A stretch of 64,000 nt of DNA, from positions 1 to 64,000 of the forward strand of contig CANQRU010000012.1 in the NCBI GenBank assembly GCA_947626395.1. The letters run 5' to 3'. Under the pieces are notes generated by a model, which had not been told where the DNA came from, searched no databases, and worked only from the letters and a program-made list of their open reading frames with translations. This document shows, piece by piece, positions 8,375 to 16,995 of this stretch (position 1 is its first letter; each line of letters opens with the position of its first letter). The stretch is from an uncultured Lachnospiraceae bacterium. Lineage in GTDB: Bacteria > Bacillota > Clostridia > Lachnospirales > Lachnospiraceae. Position numbers and translations under genes: made by a program.

Positions 8375-9058
8375 ATGGATTTATATATTTATTCAGACGA
8401 ATCCGGAGTGTTCGATAGGGAGCATAATGAAATCTTTGTCTATGGCGGCTTAATATTTACCGGGAAAGATGAAAAAGATAATTTCTCCAGGAAATACAAA
8501 GTAGCTGAGAATGCTATTCGGAGCGGAAAGTATTCTGCCGGTGAGGAATTAAAGGCTTGTACCATTACGAATAAAGAAAAGGGTAAATTGTACAGGTCAC
8601 TCAATAATGCCATTCGTTTTGGAATCGTTATAAATCAGAAAAATGTTCTTGAAAGAATATTCTTAAGTAAGAAAGACAAGCAGAGATATTTGGATTATGC
8701 TTATAAGGTCGGCCTTAAGAGAATATTGAAGCGGTTGATAAGTGAAGACAAGATCGATCCTGTAGATATTGAAACCATACACATTTTTAACGATGAACAT
8801 ACTACTGCTACCAACGGAAAATATGAACTCAGAGAGGGCCTTGAACAGGAACTTAAGTCAGGTACTTACAATATGCAGTACAATAAGTTTTTCCCTCCAG
8901 TATTTGAAGGATTAGAAGGCGTGTCATTACGGTTTTGTGATTCAAAGAACACGACTCTTATAAGAGCGGCCGATATAGTTGCCAATCGCATATATTATAT
9001 GGCACTTAATAGAAGAATGGAAAGCCTGATCGGAGTATACATATCTACGCTTCCGTAA
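8375..9058 (+). CDS. DUF3800 domain protein
   Basis: This protein of 227 residues begins MDLYIYSDESGVFDREHNEI, the YSDESG signature that opens DUF3800, with a further acidic segment (HIFNDEHT) and a C-terminal DSKNTTLIRAADIVAN. The family resembles an RNase H-like fold with acidic residues, but its biochemical role is not established. ATG 8375 is chosen because AAGGAG ends 6 bases upstream; the in-frame TTG at 8357 lies in the terminator. The coding sequence is more AT-rich than its neighbours, suggesting recent acquisition. The upstream promoter, small RNA and terminator resemble the layout of type III toxin-antitoxin loci, but no toxin activity can be read from sequence. Confidence 0.85.
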   Translation: MDLYIYSDESGVFDREHNEIFVYGGLIFTGKDEKDNFSRKYKVAENAIRSGKYSAGEELKACTITNKEKGKLYRSLNNAIRFGIVINQKNVLERIFLSKKDKQRYLDYAYKVGLKRILKRLISEDKIDPVDIETIHIFNDEHTTATNGKYELREGLEQELKSGTYNMQYNKFFPPVFEGLEGVSLRFCDSKNTTLIRAADIVANRIYYMALNRRMESLIGVYISTLP

Positions 9059-9156
9059 TGATAATTATTCACCTGCTATTTACCCCCTATTTACCCGCAA
9101 ATTTCTTTCGATTATCTTAAGACGATATTAATTTATCGAAAAACAATAAAAACATA

Positions 9157-9185
9157 TTGAAATACGAATCACCCGGTGCTATAAT
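9157..9185 (+). promoter_or_regulatory. promoter of the DUF2975/HTH pair
   Basis: TTGAAA (9157-9162), 17-base spacer, TATAAT (9180-9185). The remaining ~140 bases before ATG 9330 show no clear hairpin or known leader. Confidence 0.75.
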
Positions 9186-9329
9186 GCGTATTGATAAAAG
9201 CAAAGCGGAGGCACTGGGTGATTTTTATGTGCCGCGGTAAAGGGAGCTCCTGAACATCAAAGTGCAAAATGCAAAGAGCAAAACACAGCACGCGAAACGA
9301 AAAACACAATTCAAGGAAAGAAGAGGTGT

Positions 9330-9782
9330 ATGGATATGAACAATCGGCTGGTCCGGTTTACGAAAGGCCTTCTGGATCTGATGTTTTATCTGGGGATACT
9401 GGTGACGCTCGCGGTGCCGGCGATCTTTAAATGGGTGGGCAATTATCTGGAGGATTTTAAGACGTATTATCTGCCGCAGACGGCGCTGTATATGCTGTCC
9501 GGCGTCGCCAGCCTTCTGATCATCCTGGAGCTGCGGCGGATGTTCGCCACGGTGCTGAAGGACGACGCGTTTGTCATGGCGAATGTGGAGTCGCTTACGC
9601 GGATGGCGTGGTGCAGCTTCGCGATCGCGGTATTTTCGATCCTGCGGCTGCTTTACGCGCCTACGCCCGCCACGGTTGTCGTTGTTCTTGTGTTCTTTAT
9701 CGCCGGACTGTTCAGCCTGGTGCTGGCGCAGGTCTTTGAGAAGGCCATCCGGTACAAAGAAGAGAACGACCTGACCATATAG
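9330..9782 (+). CDS. DUF2975 family membrane protein
   Basis: This 150-residue integral membrane protein has four predicted hydrophobic segments (around 15-35, 55-75, 90-110 and 115-135). It matches the usual size and layout of DUF2975 proteins, which are encoded next to a small Cro/C1-type regulator, as here with the next gene 14 bases downstream. The function of the family is unknown. It starts at ATG 9330 after AAGAGGTG; ATG 9336 is an equally plausible alternative. The two genes probably form one operon from the promoter at 9157-9185. Confidence 0.75.
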   Translation: MDMNNRLVRFTKGLLDLMFYLGILVTLAVPAIFKWVGNYLEDFKTYYLPQTALYMLSGVASLLIILELRRMFATVLKDDAFVMANVESLTRMAWCSFAIAVFSILRLLYAPTPATVVVVLVFFIAGLFSLVLAQVFEKAIRYKEENDLTI

Positions 9783-9796
9783 AACAGGAGGCGCGT

Positions 9797-10024
9797 ATGG
9801 GACGAATCATCATTGATCTGGACGTGGTCATGGCGAAGCGGAAGATGGGCCTGACGGAGCTTTCGAAAGAGGTGGATATCACCATGGCGAACCTGTCCAT
9901 TTTGAAAAATAATAAGGCGAAGGCCGTCCGGTTCTCCACGCTGGAGGCGCTCTGCAAAGCGCTTAAATGCCAGCCGGGGGATATTATAAGGTATGAGGAG
10001 GAAGGCAATGCGCAGCATTCTTAA
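9797..10024 (+). CDS. small Cro/C1-type HTH regulator (YozG-like)
   Basis: This 75-residue cytoplasmic DNA-binding protein is a single helix-turn-helix: TELSKEVDITMANLSILKNN is the HTH core and FSTLEALCKALKCQPGDII the trailing helices typical of YozG-type regulators. It starts at ATG 9797 with AGGAGG about 7 bases upstream. Regulators of this type are routinely paired with DUF2975 membrane proteins and probably control the pair's own expression, which is inferred from family context. Confidence 0.85.
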   Translation: MGRIIIDLDVVMAKRKMGLTELSKEVDITMANLSILKNNKAKAVRFSTLEALCKALKCQPGDIIRYEEEGNAQHS

Positions 10025-10121
10025 AATGCCTTCCGACGACGTGGCAGGTCTGCGAAGCAGGCGTGCCGATACCTTGGTATGAAGAGGATGGCGGCGCGGA
10101 AGTGTGAAGGAGGGGGAAATT

Positions 10122-11891
10122 ATGGGAAACGCTGAAGAAAGTGTGCGTGTGGGAGTGACGGAGAAGGACATCGAACTGGCTGATCTGCCGGGGGATGCTG
10201 TGAAGCAGGGTTCCGGGGACGCGCAGCCGGAGGCTGTGAGCCGGGAGAGCAGCGGAGTGGCAGTCGACGCCCCGCTCTCCGAATCCGAACGATACGATCT
10301 TGAACAGCGGGAGAAGAAGCGCGTCCGCGACGAGCGGCTGCAGCCGATGAAGCGGAACTTCCCGTATTTCGCGGGGCTGAGCCTGTTCTTCGCGCTGGCG
10401 TATACCTTTTGCCTGTATAAGAACCCGGGTGGGATCACCTATCCATTGTTCGTGGCCGTGGCCTGCCTCTGCGGCGTGCTGGCCTGCCGGAAACTGGGCC
10501 GGCCGGTGAAACGGGGCAGCTGGTTTCTGCTGGCGGCGGCCATGGCGCTGGGGATCGGCACCTGCCGGACCGCCGAGTGGTTCCTGATCGCGGTCAACGG
10601 CCTGGCGCTGGTGCTTCTGGGCTGTGTCTTCGCGCTTCACCAGTTCTACGATGACGACGCCTGGAACCTGGGGAAATATTTCAGCGCCATTTTTCAGTAT
10701 CTGCTTCATGCTGTGGGACTTCTGGCGGTGCCGTTTCAGCACCTGGAGAACTGGCTTGGAAAGCAGGAGAACGGGCGGATGCGCCGGGCGGCCGTGTTTG
10801 GGGCCGGGATTCTGATCGCGGCGCCGGTGCTGGCGCTTCTGGTGGTGCTTCTGGGGCAGGCGGATGTGGTATTTTGGGGTTTCGTCCGGAAGGCGCTGAG
10901 CCTGCTTAAGCCGTTGACGCTTCTGCATATCGGCTTCATGGTGGCGTTCGGGTTCTTTGCCATGTACTGCCTGATCGGCTGCAGCCTGACGCGCCCGGTG
11001 AAGGAGGAGACGGCCGATCGCAGGAAGGGCGAGCCGCTCATGGCGATCGCTTTCATGGGGAGCATCGCGCTGGTCTATATGGCGTTCTGCGCGATCCAGA
11101 TCTTCTATCTGTTCCTGGGGAAAGGGCGGCTGCCTGAGGGTTACACATATTCCAGCTACGCCAGACAGGGATTCTTCCAGCTGCTTTTCGTGGCGTGTCT
11201 GAATCTGGTCATGGTACTCGCCTGTCTCAAATTCATCCGTCCCAGCCGCATCGTGAATGCGATCCTGACGCTGATCTGCGGCTGTACCTATATCATGCTG
11301 GCGTCGGCGGTCCTGCGGATGCTTCTGTATGTGCGGGCGTACCATCTGACGTATCTGCGGCTGACGACATTGTGGTTCATGGCTATGCTGGCGGTGCTGC
11401 TTTTCGGCGTGACGGTGATTGTCTGGCGGCCGAAATTCCATCTGTTCCGGTTCGGCCTGGCGGTGGTGACCATTTTCTATATCGGTCTTGTCTGGGCAAA
11501 GCCGGGGGAGATCCTGGGCTGGGACTATGTACGTTATCTGAACCGGGCCCATCTGACGCAGGAGGACGCCCGGTATCTGTTTCATGAACTGAGCGCCGAC
11601 GCGGCGCCGGCCATCGCGGCGATGCAGCTGACCGGGGATGAAGTGGAGAAGCTGGACTGGCGGTACCATGGGCCGCAGGCGGAGACCGGACCTGCTGTGG
11701 CGGAAACGGCTGAGGCAGAGGCGAATGGAGCAGAAACGGACGGCGCGGACACGAATGGCGCAGAGGTTCCCAACGCGTGGATGGAATGGTACTATAATCT
11801 GCACGCCGGGGCCAATTACCGGGAAATGGGGCTGCGCAACTACAATTTCGCGCTGGCGAAGGTGAGGGCGCTGATCCCGGGCGGGGACTGA
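10122..11891 (+). CDS. DUF4173 domain polytopic membrane protein
   Basis: This protein of 589 residues has a charged, hydrophilic N-terminus (about 1-80) followed by around twelve hydrophobic segments and a soluble C-terminal tail (about 480-589). A central stretch with FLGKGRLPEGYTYSSYARQG is characteristic of DUF4173, a family often next to HTH/DUF2975 modules. Its function is unknown. ATG 10122 is chosen because AAGGAGGGGG precedes it; an in-frame GTG at 10104 lies in that ribosome site. A run of E/A/T/D/G near residue 530-550 is low complexity. It may be co-transcribed with the HTH gene 97 bases upstream. Confidence 0.78.
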   Translation: MGNAEESVRVGVTEKDIELADLPGDAVKQGSGDAQPEAVSRESSGVAVDAPLSESERYDLEQREKKRVRDERLQPMKRNFPYFAGLSLFFALAYTFCLYKNPGGITYPLFVAVACLCGVLACRKLGRPVKRGSWFLLAAAMALGIGTCRTAEWFLIAVNGLALVLLGCVFALHQFYDDDAWNLGKYFSAIFQYLLHAVGLLAVPFQHLENWLGKQENGRMRRAAVFGAGILIAAPVLALLVVLLGQADVVFWGFVRKALSLLKPLTLLHIGFMVAFGFFAMYCLIGCSLTRPVKEETADRRKGEPLMAIAFMGSIALVYMAFCAIQIFYLFLGKGRLPEGYTYSSYARQGFFQLLFVACLNLVMVLACLKFIRPSRIVNAILTLICGCTYIMLASAVLRMLLYVRAYHLTYLRLTTLWFMAMLAVLLFGVTVIVWRPKFHLFRFGLAVVTIFYIGLVWAKPGEILGWDYVRYLNRAHLTQEDARYLFHELSADAAPAIAAMQLTGDEVEKLDWRYHGPQAETGPAVAETAEAEANGAETDGADTNGAEVPNAWMEWYYNLHAGANYREMGLRNYNFALAKVRALIPGGD

Positions 11892-12021
11892 AATTCCCAT
11901 TTTCCGCCGCCCTCCACTGCCCGCGGGATGACAGCGGAACGGACAGCCGGTTGGTGAATTCTTTCAATTTCGGATACATTTCCGTATAGGAATTCGTAAG
12001 AAATTCGCCGCTGAAAAGGTA

Positions 12022-12049
12022 TTGCAAGATTTGCCCGAAGTGCTATAAT
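12022..12049 (+). promoter_or_regulatory. promoter of the MATE gene
   Basis: TTGCAA (12022-12027), 16-base spacer, TATAAT (12044-12049); the MATE start codon lies about 50 bases on. Upstream, 11892-12021 holds only short imperfect hairpins around two GAATTC sites. Confidence 0.65.
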
Positions 12050-12097
12050 CTGATGAAGCGTGAAAGCAAGACGCACGCAAGGAGGAGTAGAAAGATT

Positions 12098-13612
12098 ATG
12101 GCATTTCAGAGAAAGACGGCCAGGTCCTATGAGATCGATATGTGCAACGGCCCGCTTTTTTCCAAACTGTTGATTTACGCGCTGCCGCTGATGCTTTCCG
12201 GCATCCTGCAGCTTCTGTTCAACGCGGCGGACATCGTCGTGGTGGGCCGCTTCGCGGGGAGCGAATCCCTGGCGGCGGTGGGTTCTACCTCGGCGCTGAT
12301 CAACCTTCTGATCAACCTGTTCATCGGTCTGTCCATCGGTACCAATGTGCTGGTGGCCCGGTATTTCAGCGCCCAGCAGAAGCGGGATCTGGAGGAGACG
12401 GTCCACACGTCCATGGTGGTGGCCGGGATCGGCGGCGTGATCCTGATCGCGGTCGGCTACTTTCTGTCGGAGCCGCTTCTGACGCTGATGGGAACGCCGG
12501 ACAATGTGCTGCCGCTGTCGGTACTGTATATGAAGATCTATTTCGTGGGCATGCCCGCGATGCTGGTCTATAACTTCGGAAGCGCGGTTTTGAGAGCCGT
12601 GGGCGATACCCGGCGGCCGCTTTATTTCCTGTTCACCGCGGGTGTGGCCAATGCGCTTATGAATCTGTTCTTCGTCATCGTCTGCCACATGGGCGTGGCC
12701 GGCGTGGCGCTGGCAACCACGATCTCCCAGTGCATTTCGGCGGTGCTGGTGGTGCGGTGCCTCCTGTTTACGGATGCGGATTATAAGCTGAATCTGAAGA
12801 AGTTGCGCATCGTGAAGCATAAGCTGGTGAGCATCGTCCGCATCGGACTGCCGGCCGGTATGCAGGGCGCGGTGTTCTCCATTTCCAACGTGCTGATCCA
12901 GTCGTCGGTCAACTCCTTCGGCTCGGTGACCATGGCCGGCAACACGGCGGCGTCGAACATCGAAGGCTTCATTTACACCGCGATGAACTCGTTTTACCAG
13001 ACAGCCTTAAGCTTCGTCAGCCAGAACTACGGCGTGAAGAATTACAAACGGATCAGCCGCATCATGATCTACTGCGAGGGCATGGTATTTGTGGTCGGCG
13101 CGGTGCTCGGCGCGGGTGCGCTGGCGTTCGGCCCCACGCTTCTGAGCATCTACAACTCGGAACCGGAAGTGATCCAGTATGGCCTGATCCGTATGTGGAT
13201 CATCTGCACAACTTATTATCTGTGCGGCATGATGGATGTGTTTGTGGGCGGCCTGCGCGGCATGGGCTATTCGGTTCCGCCGATGATCGTGTCCATATCC
13301 GGCGCCTGCGCGTTCCGCGTGATCTGGATCTACACGATATTTGCCGCGAACAGGACCCTGCAGACGCTGTATATCTCCTATCCGGTATCCTGGGCGCTGA
13401 CCGGCGCGATCCATTTCATCTGTTATCTGGTGATCAAGAGGAAGCTGGAGCGGAAGGACGGATCCGGGGCCGGAGTTGCTGCTGGTGCTGCTGCGGTGCA
13501 GAATGGCCCTGTTTCCTGGCGGAAGGCGCCGCAGAAGAAGAAACTGTATGACTTCTCGCGGGGCGGCGGATTTCCGGGGCTGGTGCGGAAGGTGTTTGAT
13601 AAGGCGAGATAA
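12098..13612 (+). CDS. MATE family efflux transporter
   Basis: This inner-membrane exporter of 504 residues belongs to the MATE family, which expels cationic drugs or metabolites using Na+ or H+ gradients. Twelve hydrophobic segments span about 20-440. Typical features include FNAADIVVVGRFAGSESLAA in the first helices, the repeated two-lobe layout, and the second-lobe start around GLPAGMQGAVFSISN. A ~50-residue Gly/Ala- and Lys-rich cytoplasmic tail follows the last helix. It starts at ATG 12098 after AAGGAGGAG; an upstream in-frame ATG at 12053 has no ribosome site. Substrate is unknown. A strong terminator follows. Confidence 0.9.
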   Translation: MAFQRKTARSYEIDMCNGPLFSKLLIYALPLMLSGILQLLFNAADIVVVGRFAGSESLAAVGSTSALINLLINLFIGLSIGTNVLVARYFSAQQKRDLEETVHTSMVVAGIGGVILIAVGYFLSEPLLTLMGTPDNVLPLSVLYMKIYFVGMPAMLVYNFGSAVLRAVGDTRRPLYFLFTAGVANALMNLFFVIVCHMGVAGVALATTISQCISAVLVVRCLLFTDADYKLNLKKLRIVKHKLVSIVRIGLPAGMQGAVFSISNVLIQSSVNSFGSVTMAGNTAASNIEGFIYTAMNSFYQTALSFVSQNYGVKNYKRISRIMIYCEGMVFVVGAVLGAGALAFGPTLLSIYNSEPEVIQYGLIRMWIICTTYYLCGMMDVFVGGLRGMGYSVPPMIVSISGACAFRVIWIYTIFAANRTLQTLYISYPVSWALTGAIHFICYLVIKRKLERKDGSGAGVAAGAAAVQNGPVSWRKAPQKKKLYDFSRGGGFPGLVRKVFDKAR

Positions 13613-13639
13613 AACAACGGTATTTGCAGGATAAACTCC

Positions 13640-13675
13640 AGCGGCGGCATGGTAACTTTGCCGCCGCTGTTTGTT
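13640..13675. terminator. bidirectional terminator between MATE and the Rpn-like gene
   Basis: AGCGGCGGCA (13640-13649) pairs perfectly with TGCCGCCGCT (13659-13668); T-rich sequence follows on the plus side. It lies between convergent genes and can serve both. Confidence 0.8.
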
Positions 13676-13689
13676 TCACTTTTTAGTCG

Positions 13690-14721
13690 CTATTTCCCCT
13701 GCGCTGCCCGCAGTTCATCAATCTGGCGACGCAAATTGTCGATCAATGCGTCCTTCTGGTTCAGTTGTTCGTCCTTCTGGTTCAGCTGTTCATCCTTCTG
13801 AGTCAGCAGCTCGTTCTTCTGGTTGATCGTCTCCTGCATTTCGTCGATCATATACTGGACTGTGTTGCTGTCCAGCTCTTTAAGCAGCTCCGAATACATT
13901 CCCATCACCCTTTCCAAGTTAAGGCACATCTCATATACTTCCTCATACAGAGGCCGGAAGTCCGGATACGCACTGATCACTTTCTCGATCCATTCCGGAT
14001 CGTCCAGTGACAGGAACGCCAGCCAGGCGTCCAGCCGGTTCCTAATGCCTTTATTCTGAAGGATTTGACGGAAGATGTCAAGGGGGACGAAGAAATATTC
14101 CTCCAGAAGTTCCATTTCCAGACCGGTATCTGAGACCTGCCGGAAATGGTGTACATATGTATCCGGATATTTTCCGAATACGGACGGGCTGGACTCATAC
14201 AGAACGATGGTGTATACCGGTTTGATTGCCCGGTAATTCATCCGCTTATTCTGTTTCCTAAAATCATCCCGCAGTTTCTTATACTGCCGCAGCAGCATGT
14301 CCGCCGAGTAGCAGGCAGCCCGCTGACCGGGAAAGGCGTAGCCGTATTTCTGGACTTCTACTGTGGTAATGCTGCCGTCTTCCAGCTGTACGATAATGTC
14401 CATTACCATCAGGGTATCCGGGGTGATGCGTCCACCCTCGTGGGGAAGTTCCCGCAGGACGCGGACTTTCCGATTCATCAGCAGGGAGAGCAGGTCGCTC
14501 AGACGCTTCGGATCCTGTTCCGGATCCATGATGGATTTGAAGAAGGAATCGTAGAGCAGCTTCACTCCCCGTACGCCGCTGCAGAAGTCAAGGAACTCAT
14601 CCTGGTGTTCCGGCTTCCAGGACTGGAATGTGGCGAGCAGGACAGGGCTGTGCTGGATTTCCCCCATGATCTCTTTCCGTGTCCGGATCAGGGGGAAATA
14701 GGTTTGTAATTTTGTCGGCAT
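13690..14721 (-). CDS. Rpn-like PD-(D/E)XK nuclease/transposase-family protein
   Basis: This protein of 343 residues has an N-terminal nuclease-like region. The stretch DTLMVMDIIVQLEDGS followed by TTVEVQKYG supplies the Asp and Glu-x-Gln of a PD-(D/E)XK site. Rpn proteins are recombination-promoting nucleases, and many homologues are annotated as transposases without being known to move. The C-terminus is a coiled coil built of near-identical heptads (QKDEQLN, with variants) encoded by 21-base direct repeats at about 13755-13815. ATG 14721 is chosen because AAGGGAG precedes it; an in-frame ATG at 14748 lacks a ribosome site. Confidence 0.75.
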   Translation of the reverse strand: MPTKLQTYFPLIRTRKEIMGEIQHSPVLLATFQSWKPEHQDEFLDFCSGVRGVKLLYDSFFKSIMDPEQDPKRLSDLLSLLMNRKVRVLRELPHEGGRITPDTLMVMDIIVQLEDGSITTVEVQKYGYAFPGQRAACYSADMLLRQYKKLRDDFRKQNKRMNYRAIKPVYTIVLYESSPSVFGKYPDTYVHHFRQVSDTGLEMELLEEYFFVPLDIFRQILQNKGIRNRLDAWLAFLSLDDPEWIEKVISAYPDFRPLYEEVYEMCLNLERVMGMYSELLKELDSNTVQYMIDEMQETINQKNELLTQKDEQLNQKDEQLNQKDALIDNLRRQIDELRAAQGK

Positions 14722-15012
14722 AGGAAAACTCCCTTCAATTATTTTCATATTTCCGGGCTGGGGGGACCCGATATCTTTCCCGTTGAGTTCCCTCCTTGGA
14801 ACATAATGGATCTTTCACTTCTGTAAGGCTGTATACCAGTGGAATCTGCCGGAGACTTAGTCCGGTTATGAAACCAGATACATGATAACGGAAGACGGAA
14901 TGTCTTCCGAAGCAAGTTCATCATAGCATATCTGCAGGTTGATTGCAAGACTTGAATCCTCAAAGATTGTGGAATAGACGGTGTTCGGATATACTTGTTT
15001 ATATCGTGAAAA
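14722..15012. other. divergent intergenic region
   Basis: This spacer (continuing to 15089) separates the minus-strand Rpn-like gene from the plus-strand sigma gene. It holds a hairpin GGAAGAC / GTCTTCC (14890-14908). The ECF-type promoter that follows at 15013-15040 is listed separately. I see no gene here. Confidence 0.5.
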
Positions 15013-15040
15013 TGAACCTTTTGTCATTTTATTTCGTCTA
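15013..15040 (+). promoter_or_regulatory. ECF-type promoter of the first sigma-fusion gene
   Basis: TGAACC (15013-15018) and CGTC (15035-15038) are 16 bases apart, matching the general ECF pattern (compare SigW-type TGAAAC-N16-CGTA). The wider pattern AACCTTTTG ... GTCT ... TATAAGTG recurs with the same spacing upstream of the second sigma-fusion gene at 42071-42103. Autoregulation is the simplest reading. Confidence 0.72.
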
Positions 15041-15089
15041 TATAAGTGAAGCTGGCTTCAAAGAAACGAAAATGAAGGGAGGTGACGGT

Positions 15090-16757
15090 ATGGATGGATC
15101 CGGAAAAGCGGGTTCCGAGAATTCCGGGAACAGGTTTGATTTTGAAAATCTGCTGAAGGACAATCGCGCCGCGGTGGAGCGGTTCGTGCGTTTCAGGCTG
15201 CCTTCGCGGACGGATGCGGAGGACGTGCTGCAGGAGATCTACCTGACGGCCTACGAGCGGTTCGGGAACCTGAAGAATCAGGAAGCGTTCTTGGCCTGGA
15301 TCATCAGCATTGCGAGGAATAAGTGCAGCGACTATTTCCGGGAGATGGCCAGACGGCTGGAGATGCCCTTCGCGGCGCTGCCGGAGAATGTGGGCGGTCT
15401 GTCTGCCTGTTCAGACGAACCGCCAGGTCAAAATCTGACGGATAGCGGAGTCAGCCTGCGGGAATGTGATCTGATCAGCAGCAGGCATGGACTGGTGATT
15501 CCTGGCCAATTCGGAGATACGGGCAATACATCCGAGGCGGACGCGGTGCGCGAGACCCTGGAACTATTGCGGGATAAAGACAGGCAGATACTGTATCTGT
15601 ATTTTTGGAAGGAACTGACGCAGGCCGAGATCGCCCGGCGGCTGGGCGTTCCGCTGGGAACGGTCAAGAGCCGCCTGTTTACGGCAAAGCAGAAGTTTAA
15701 GGAACAGTATCCGCCCGGCGGCGGTACATTCGGAGAAGGCCATCCGCCCGGCAGCGGTACGCCGAGGGAAAAGCATCCATACCGCACCGGCGCACGGAAA
15801 GGAGAGAACAATATGACTGCGGGATCGAAAATGGCAGAAGAAAGAATTACAGGCAGGACGAGCGGGAAAGGGAAGCGGCTCCCCGAATATCTTCCCGCCT
15901 ATCGGATCGAGGCGAGCGGCGAAGCGCCATTTTCCGTGAAATGGGAAGAACTGATGGGATGGTTTCTGGTGCCGAGGCTGGGAGAGAAGCTGACATGGGG
16001 GATGTATGACATGCCGTCGCGCCGGTGCCATTACGTCTATGATATGGAAGCGACCGGCAGGGCTATGGTGCATGGGATCGAGGGCGTGGAACTGACGGCG
16101 AAGGAAATGATCTGGGAGAATTCGCCTGAGGGAGCGCGTCAGCAGGAAAGCGGCAGCCCCGGTATGGCCGGGGCAGCAGGCGAAAGCCGGAGCCGTTCCG
16201 TTCTTTCCATCCCCGGTCCTGAGGATACGACCAGGCGGGTATTTGTGGCCCAGCTCACAGACACCCACTGCCGCTATCTGGCGACGCTGCGCTATGACGG
16301 CGATGTGAGGAACTATATCACATTTCTGGACGGCGACGCGTTCATGAACAACTGGGGCTTCGGCGAGGACAACTGCGGCAACGAGACAAACCTGTCGCCG
16401 AAAGGCGATATTACGAGGGTCGGAAATGTGATCACAAGCGTCCGGAAGGACTTCCTGCTGGACATCGTCGGGCGGTACACGGTGACCATTGGAGGAAAGA
16501 GCTACGACACCGTCTGTGTTATGGATATTGAGACTTACAACAGCGGCGTGGTGTCCGAGCAGTTTCTGGACGCCAACGGCCGGACGATACTCTGGCGGCG
16601 GTTCAACCGTAACGACTGGGCGTTTGACCGTTACCATAAGAAATGGACGGAGCTGCTACCGGAGAATGATCGTCTGATCGTCAACGGCGTGCCGTATGTG
16701 CAGTGGTATGACTGCGTGACGGATTATATTTTTGAGATACAGCCAGAGGCAAAATAA
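15090..16757 (+). CDS. ECF sigma factor with large C-terminal extension
   Basis: This protein of 555 residues has a sigma region 2 at about 14-90 (TDAEDVLQEIYLTAYERF, then AWIISIARNKCSDYFRE) and region 4 at about 160-206 (ELTQAEIARRLGVPLGTVKS), so it should direct RNA polymerase to ECF-type promoters. A Gly/Pro-rich linker (208-235) leads to a ~300-residue C-terminal domain with no membrane segment, rich in aromatic residues (WGMYDMPSRRCHYVYDME; NDWAFDRYHKKW). Ordinary ECF factors end after region 4, so the extension may act as a built-in sensor or anti-sigma, which is inferred. ATG 15090 follows AAGGGAGGTG. No separate anti-sigma gene lies nearby. Confidence 0.82.
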   Translation: MDGSGKAGSENSGNRFDFENLLKDNRAAVERFVRFRLPSRTDAEDVLQEIYLTAYERFGNLKNQEAFLAWIISIARNKCSDYFREMARRLEMPFAALPENVGGLSACSDEPPGQNLTDSGVSLRECDLISSRHGLVIPGQFGDTGNTSEADAVRETLELLRDKDRQILYLYFWKELTQAEIARRLGVPLGTVKSRLFTAKQKFKEQYPPGGGTFGEGHPPGSGTPREKHPYRTGARKGENNMTAGSKMAEERITGRTSGKGKRLPEYLPAYRIEASGEAPFSVKWEELMGWFLVPRLGEKLTWGMYDMPSRRCHYVYDMEATGRAMVHGIEGVELTAKEMIWENSPEGARQQESGSPGMAGAAGESRSRSVLSIPGPEDTTRRVFVAQLTDTHCRYLATLRYDGDVRNYITFLDGDAFMNNWGFGEDNCGNETNLSPKGDITRVGNVITSVRKDFLLDIVGRYTVTIGGKSYDTVCVMDIETYNSGVVSEQFLDANGRTILWRRFNRNDWAFDRYHKKWTELLPENDRLIVNGVPYVQWYDCVTDYIFEIQPEAK

Positions 16758-16760
16758 TGC

Positions 16761-16789
16761 TTGCAGATCTTCTGAGACTGTGGTACCAT
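16761..16789 (+). promoter_or_regulatory. putative promoter of the antitoxin RNA
   Basis: TTGCAG (16761-16766), 17-base spacer, TACCAT (16784-16789). It is moderate in quality but correctly placed for a transcript that starts near 16796 and covers the tandem repeats. Confidence 0.5.
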
Positions 16790-16815
16790 AAGAATCGAAG
16801 AGATTCTATCGCTTC

Positions 16816-16919
16816 ATGAGACGAGTGACGGTTCCGACTCGTCGGTAAAATAAAAATTGACCGAGCGATGAGACGAGTGACGGTTCCGACTCGTCGGTAA
16901 AATAAAAATTGACCGAGCG
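16816..16919 (+). repeat. two identical 52-bp tandem repeats
   Basis: Copy 1 is 16816-16867 and copy 2 is 16868-16919; they are identical, and four more bases of a third copy follow. Each carries a palindromic stem and an A-rich linker. They form the core of the predicted antitoxin RNA. Confidence 0.95.
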
Positions 16920-16933
16920 ATGAATTCGATTCG

Positions 16934-16957
16934 GCGGGAGGACTCCGGTTCTCCCGC
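16934..16957 (+). terminator. terminator between antitoxin RNA and toxin gene
   Basis: GCGGGAG (16934-16940) pairs with CTCCCGC (16951-16957). The T-tract is poor, so partial read-through is likely, as in type III loci where it sets the RNA-to-toxin ratio. Confidence 0.65.
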
Positions 16958-16995
16958 ATCTTACATCAAAAGAACAGTCTGCAGGGAGAATATCT

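Larger units (their letters stand above)
16796..16957 (+). ncRNA. type III antitoxin RNA (TenpI-like)
   Basis: This predicted RNA contains two identical 52-base tandem repeats followed by a terminator, directly upstream of a TenpN-type toxin gene. In each repeat GACGAGT pairs with ACTCGTC (first copy 16820-16826 / 16837-16843). CGGTT in its apical part can pair with GACCG downstream (16859-16863), giving an H-type pseudoknot, the fold expected of type III antitoxins; a competing TCGGT/ACCGA hairpin is also possible. In known systems the toxin cuts the repeat RNA into units that inhibit it. No antitoxin has been verified here. Confidence 0.75.

Noticed and set aside
9984-11900. Long minus-strand frame (638 codons) opposite the DUF4173 gene
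   Set aside because: It is the antisense shadow of a GC-rich coding region; His/Arg/Gln-rich composition, no ribosome site and no recognisable domain.
16816-16919. Tandem repeats considered as a CRISPR array
   Set aside because: The two units are identical and directly joined, with no variable spacers and no cas genes; the type III antitoxin reading fits better.
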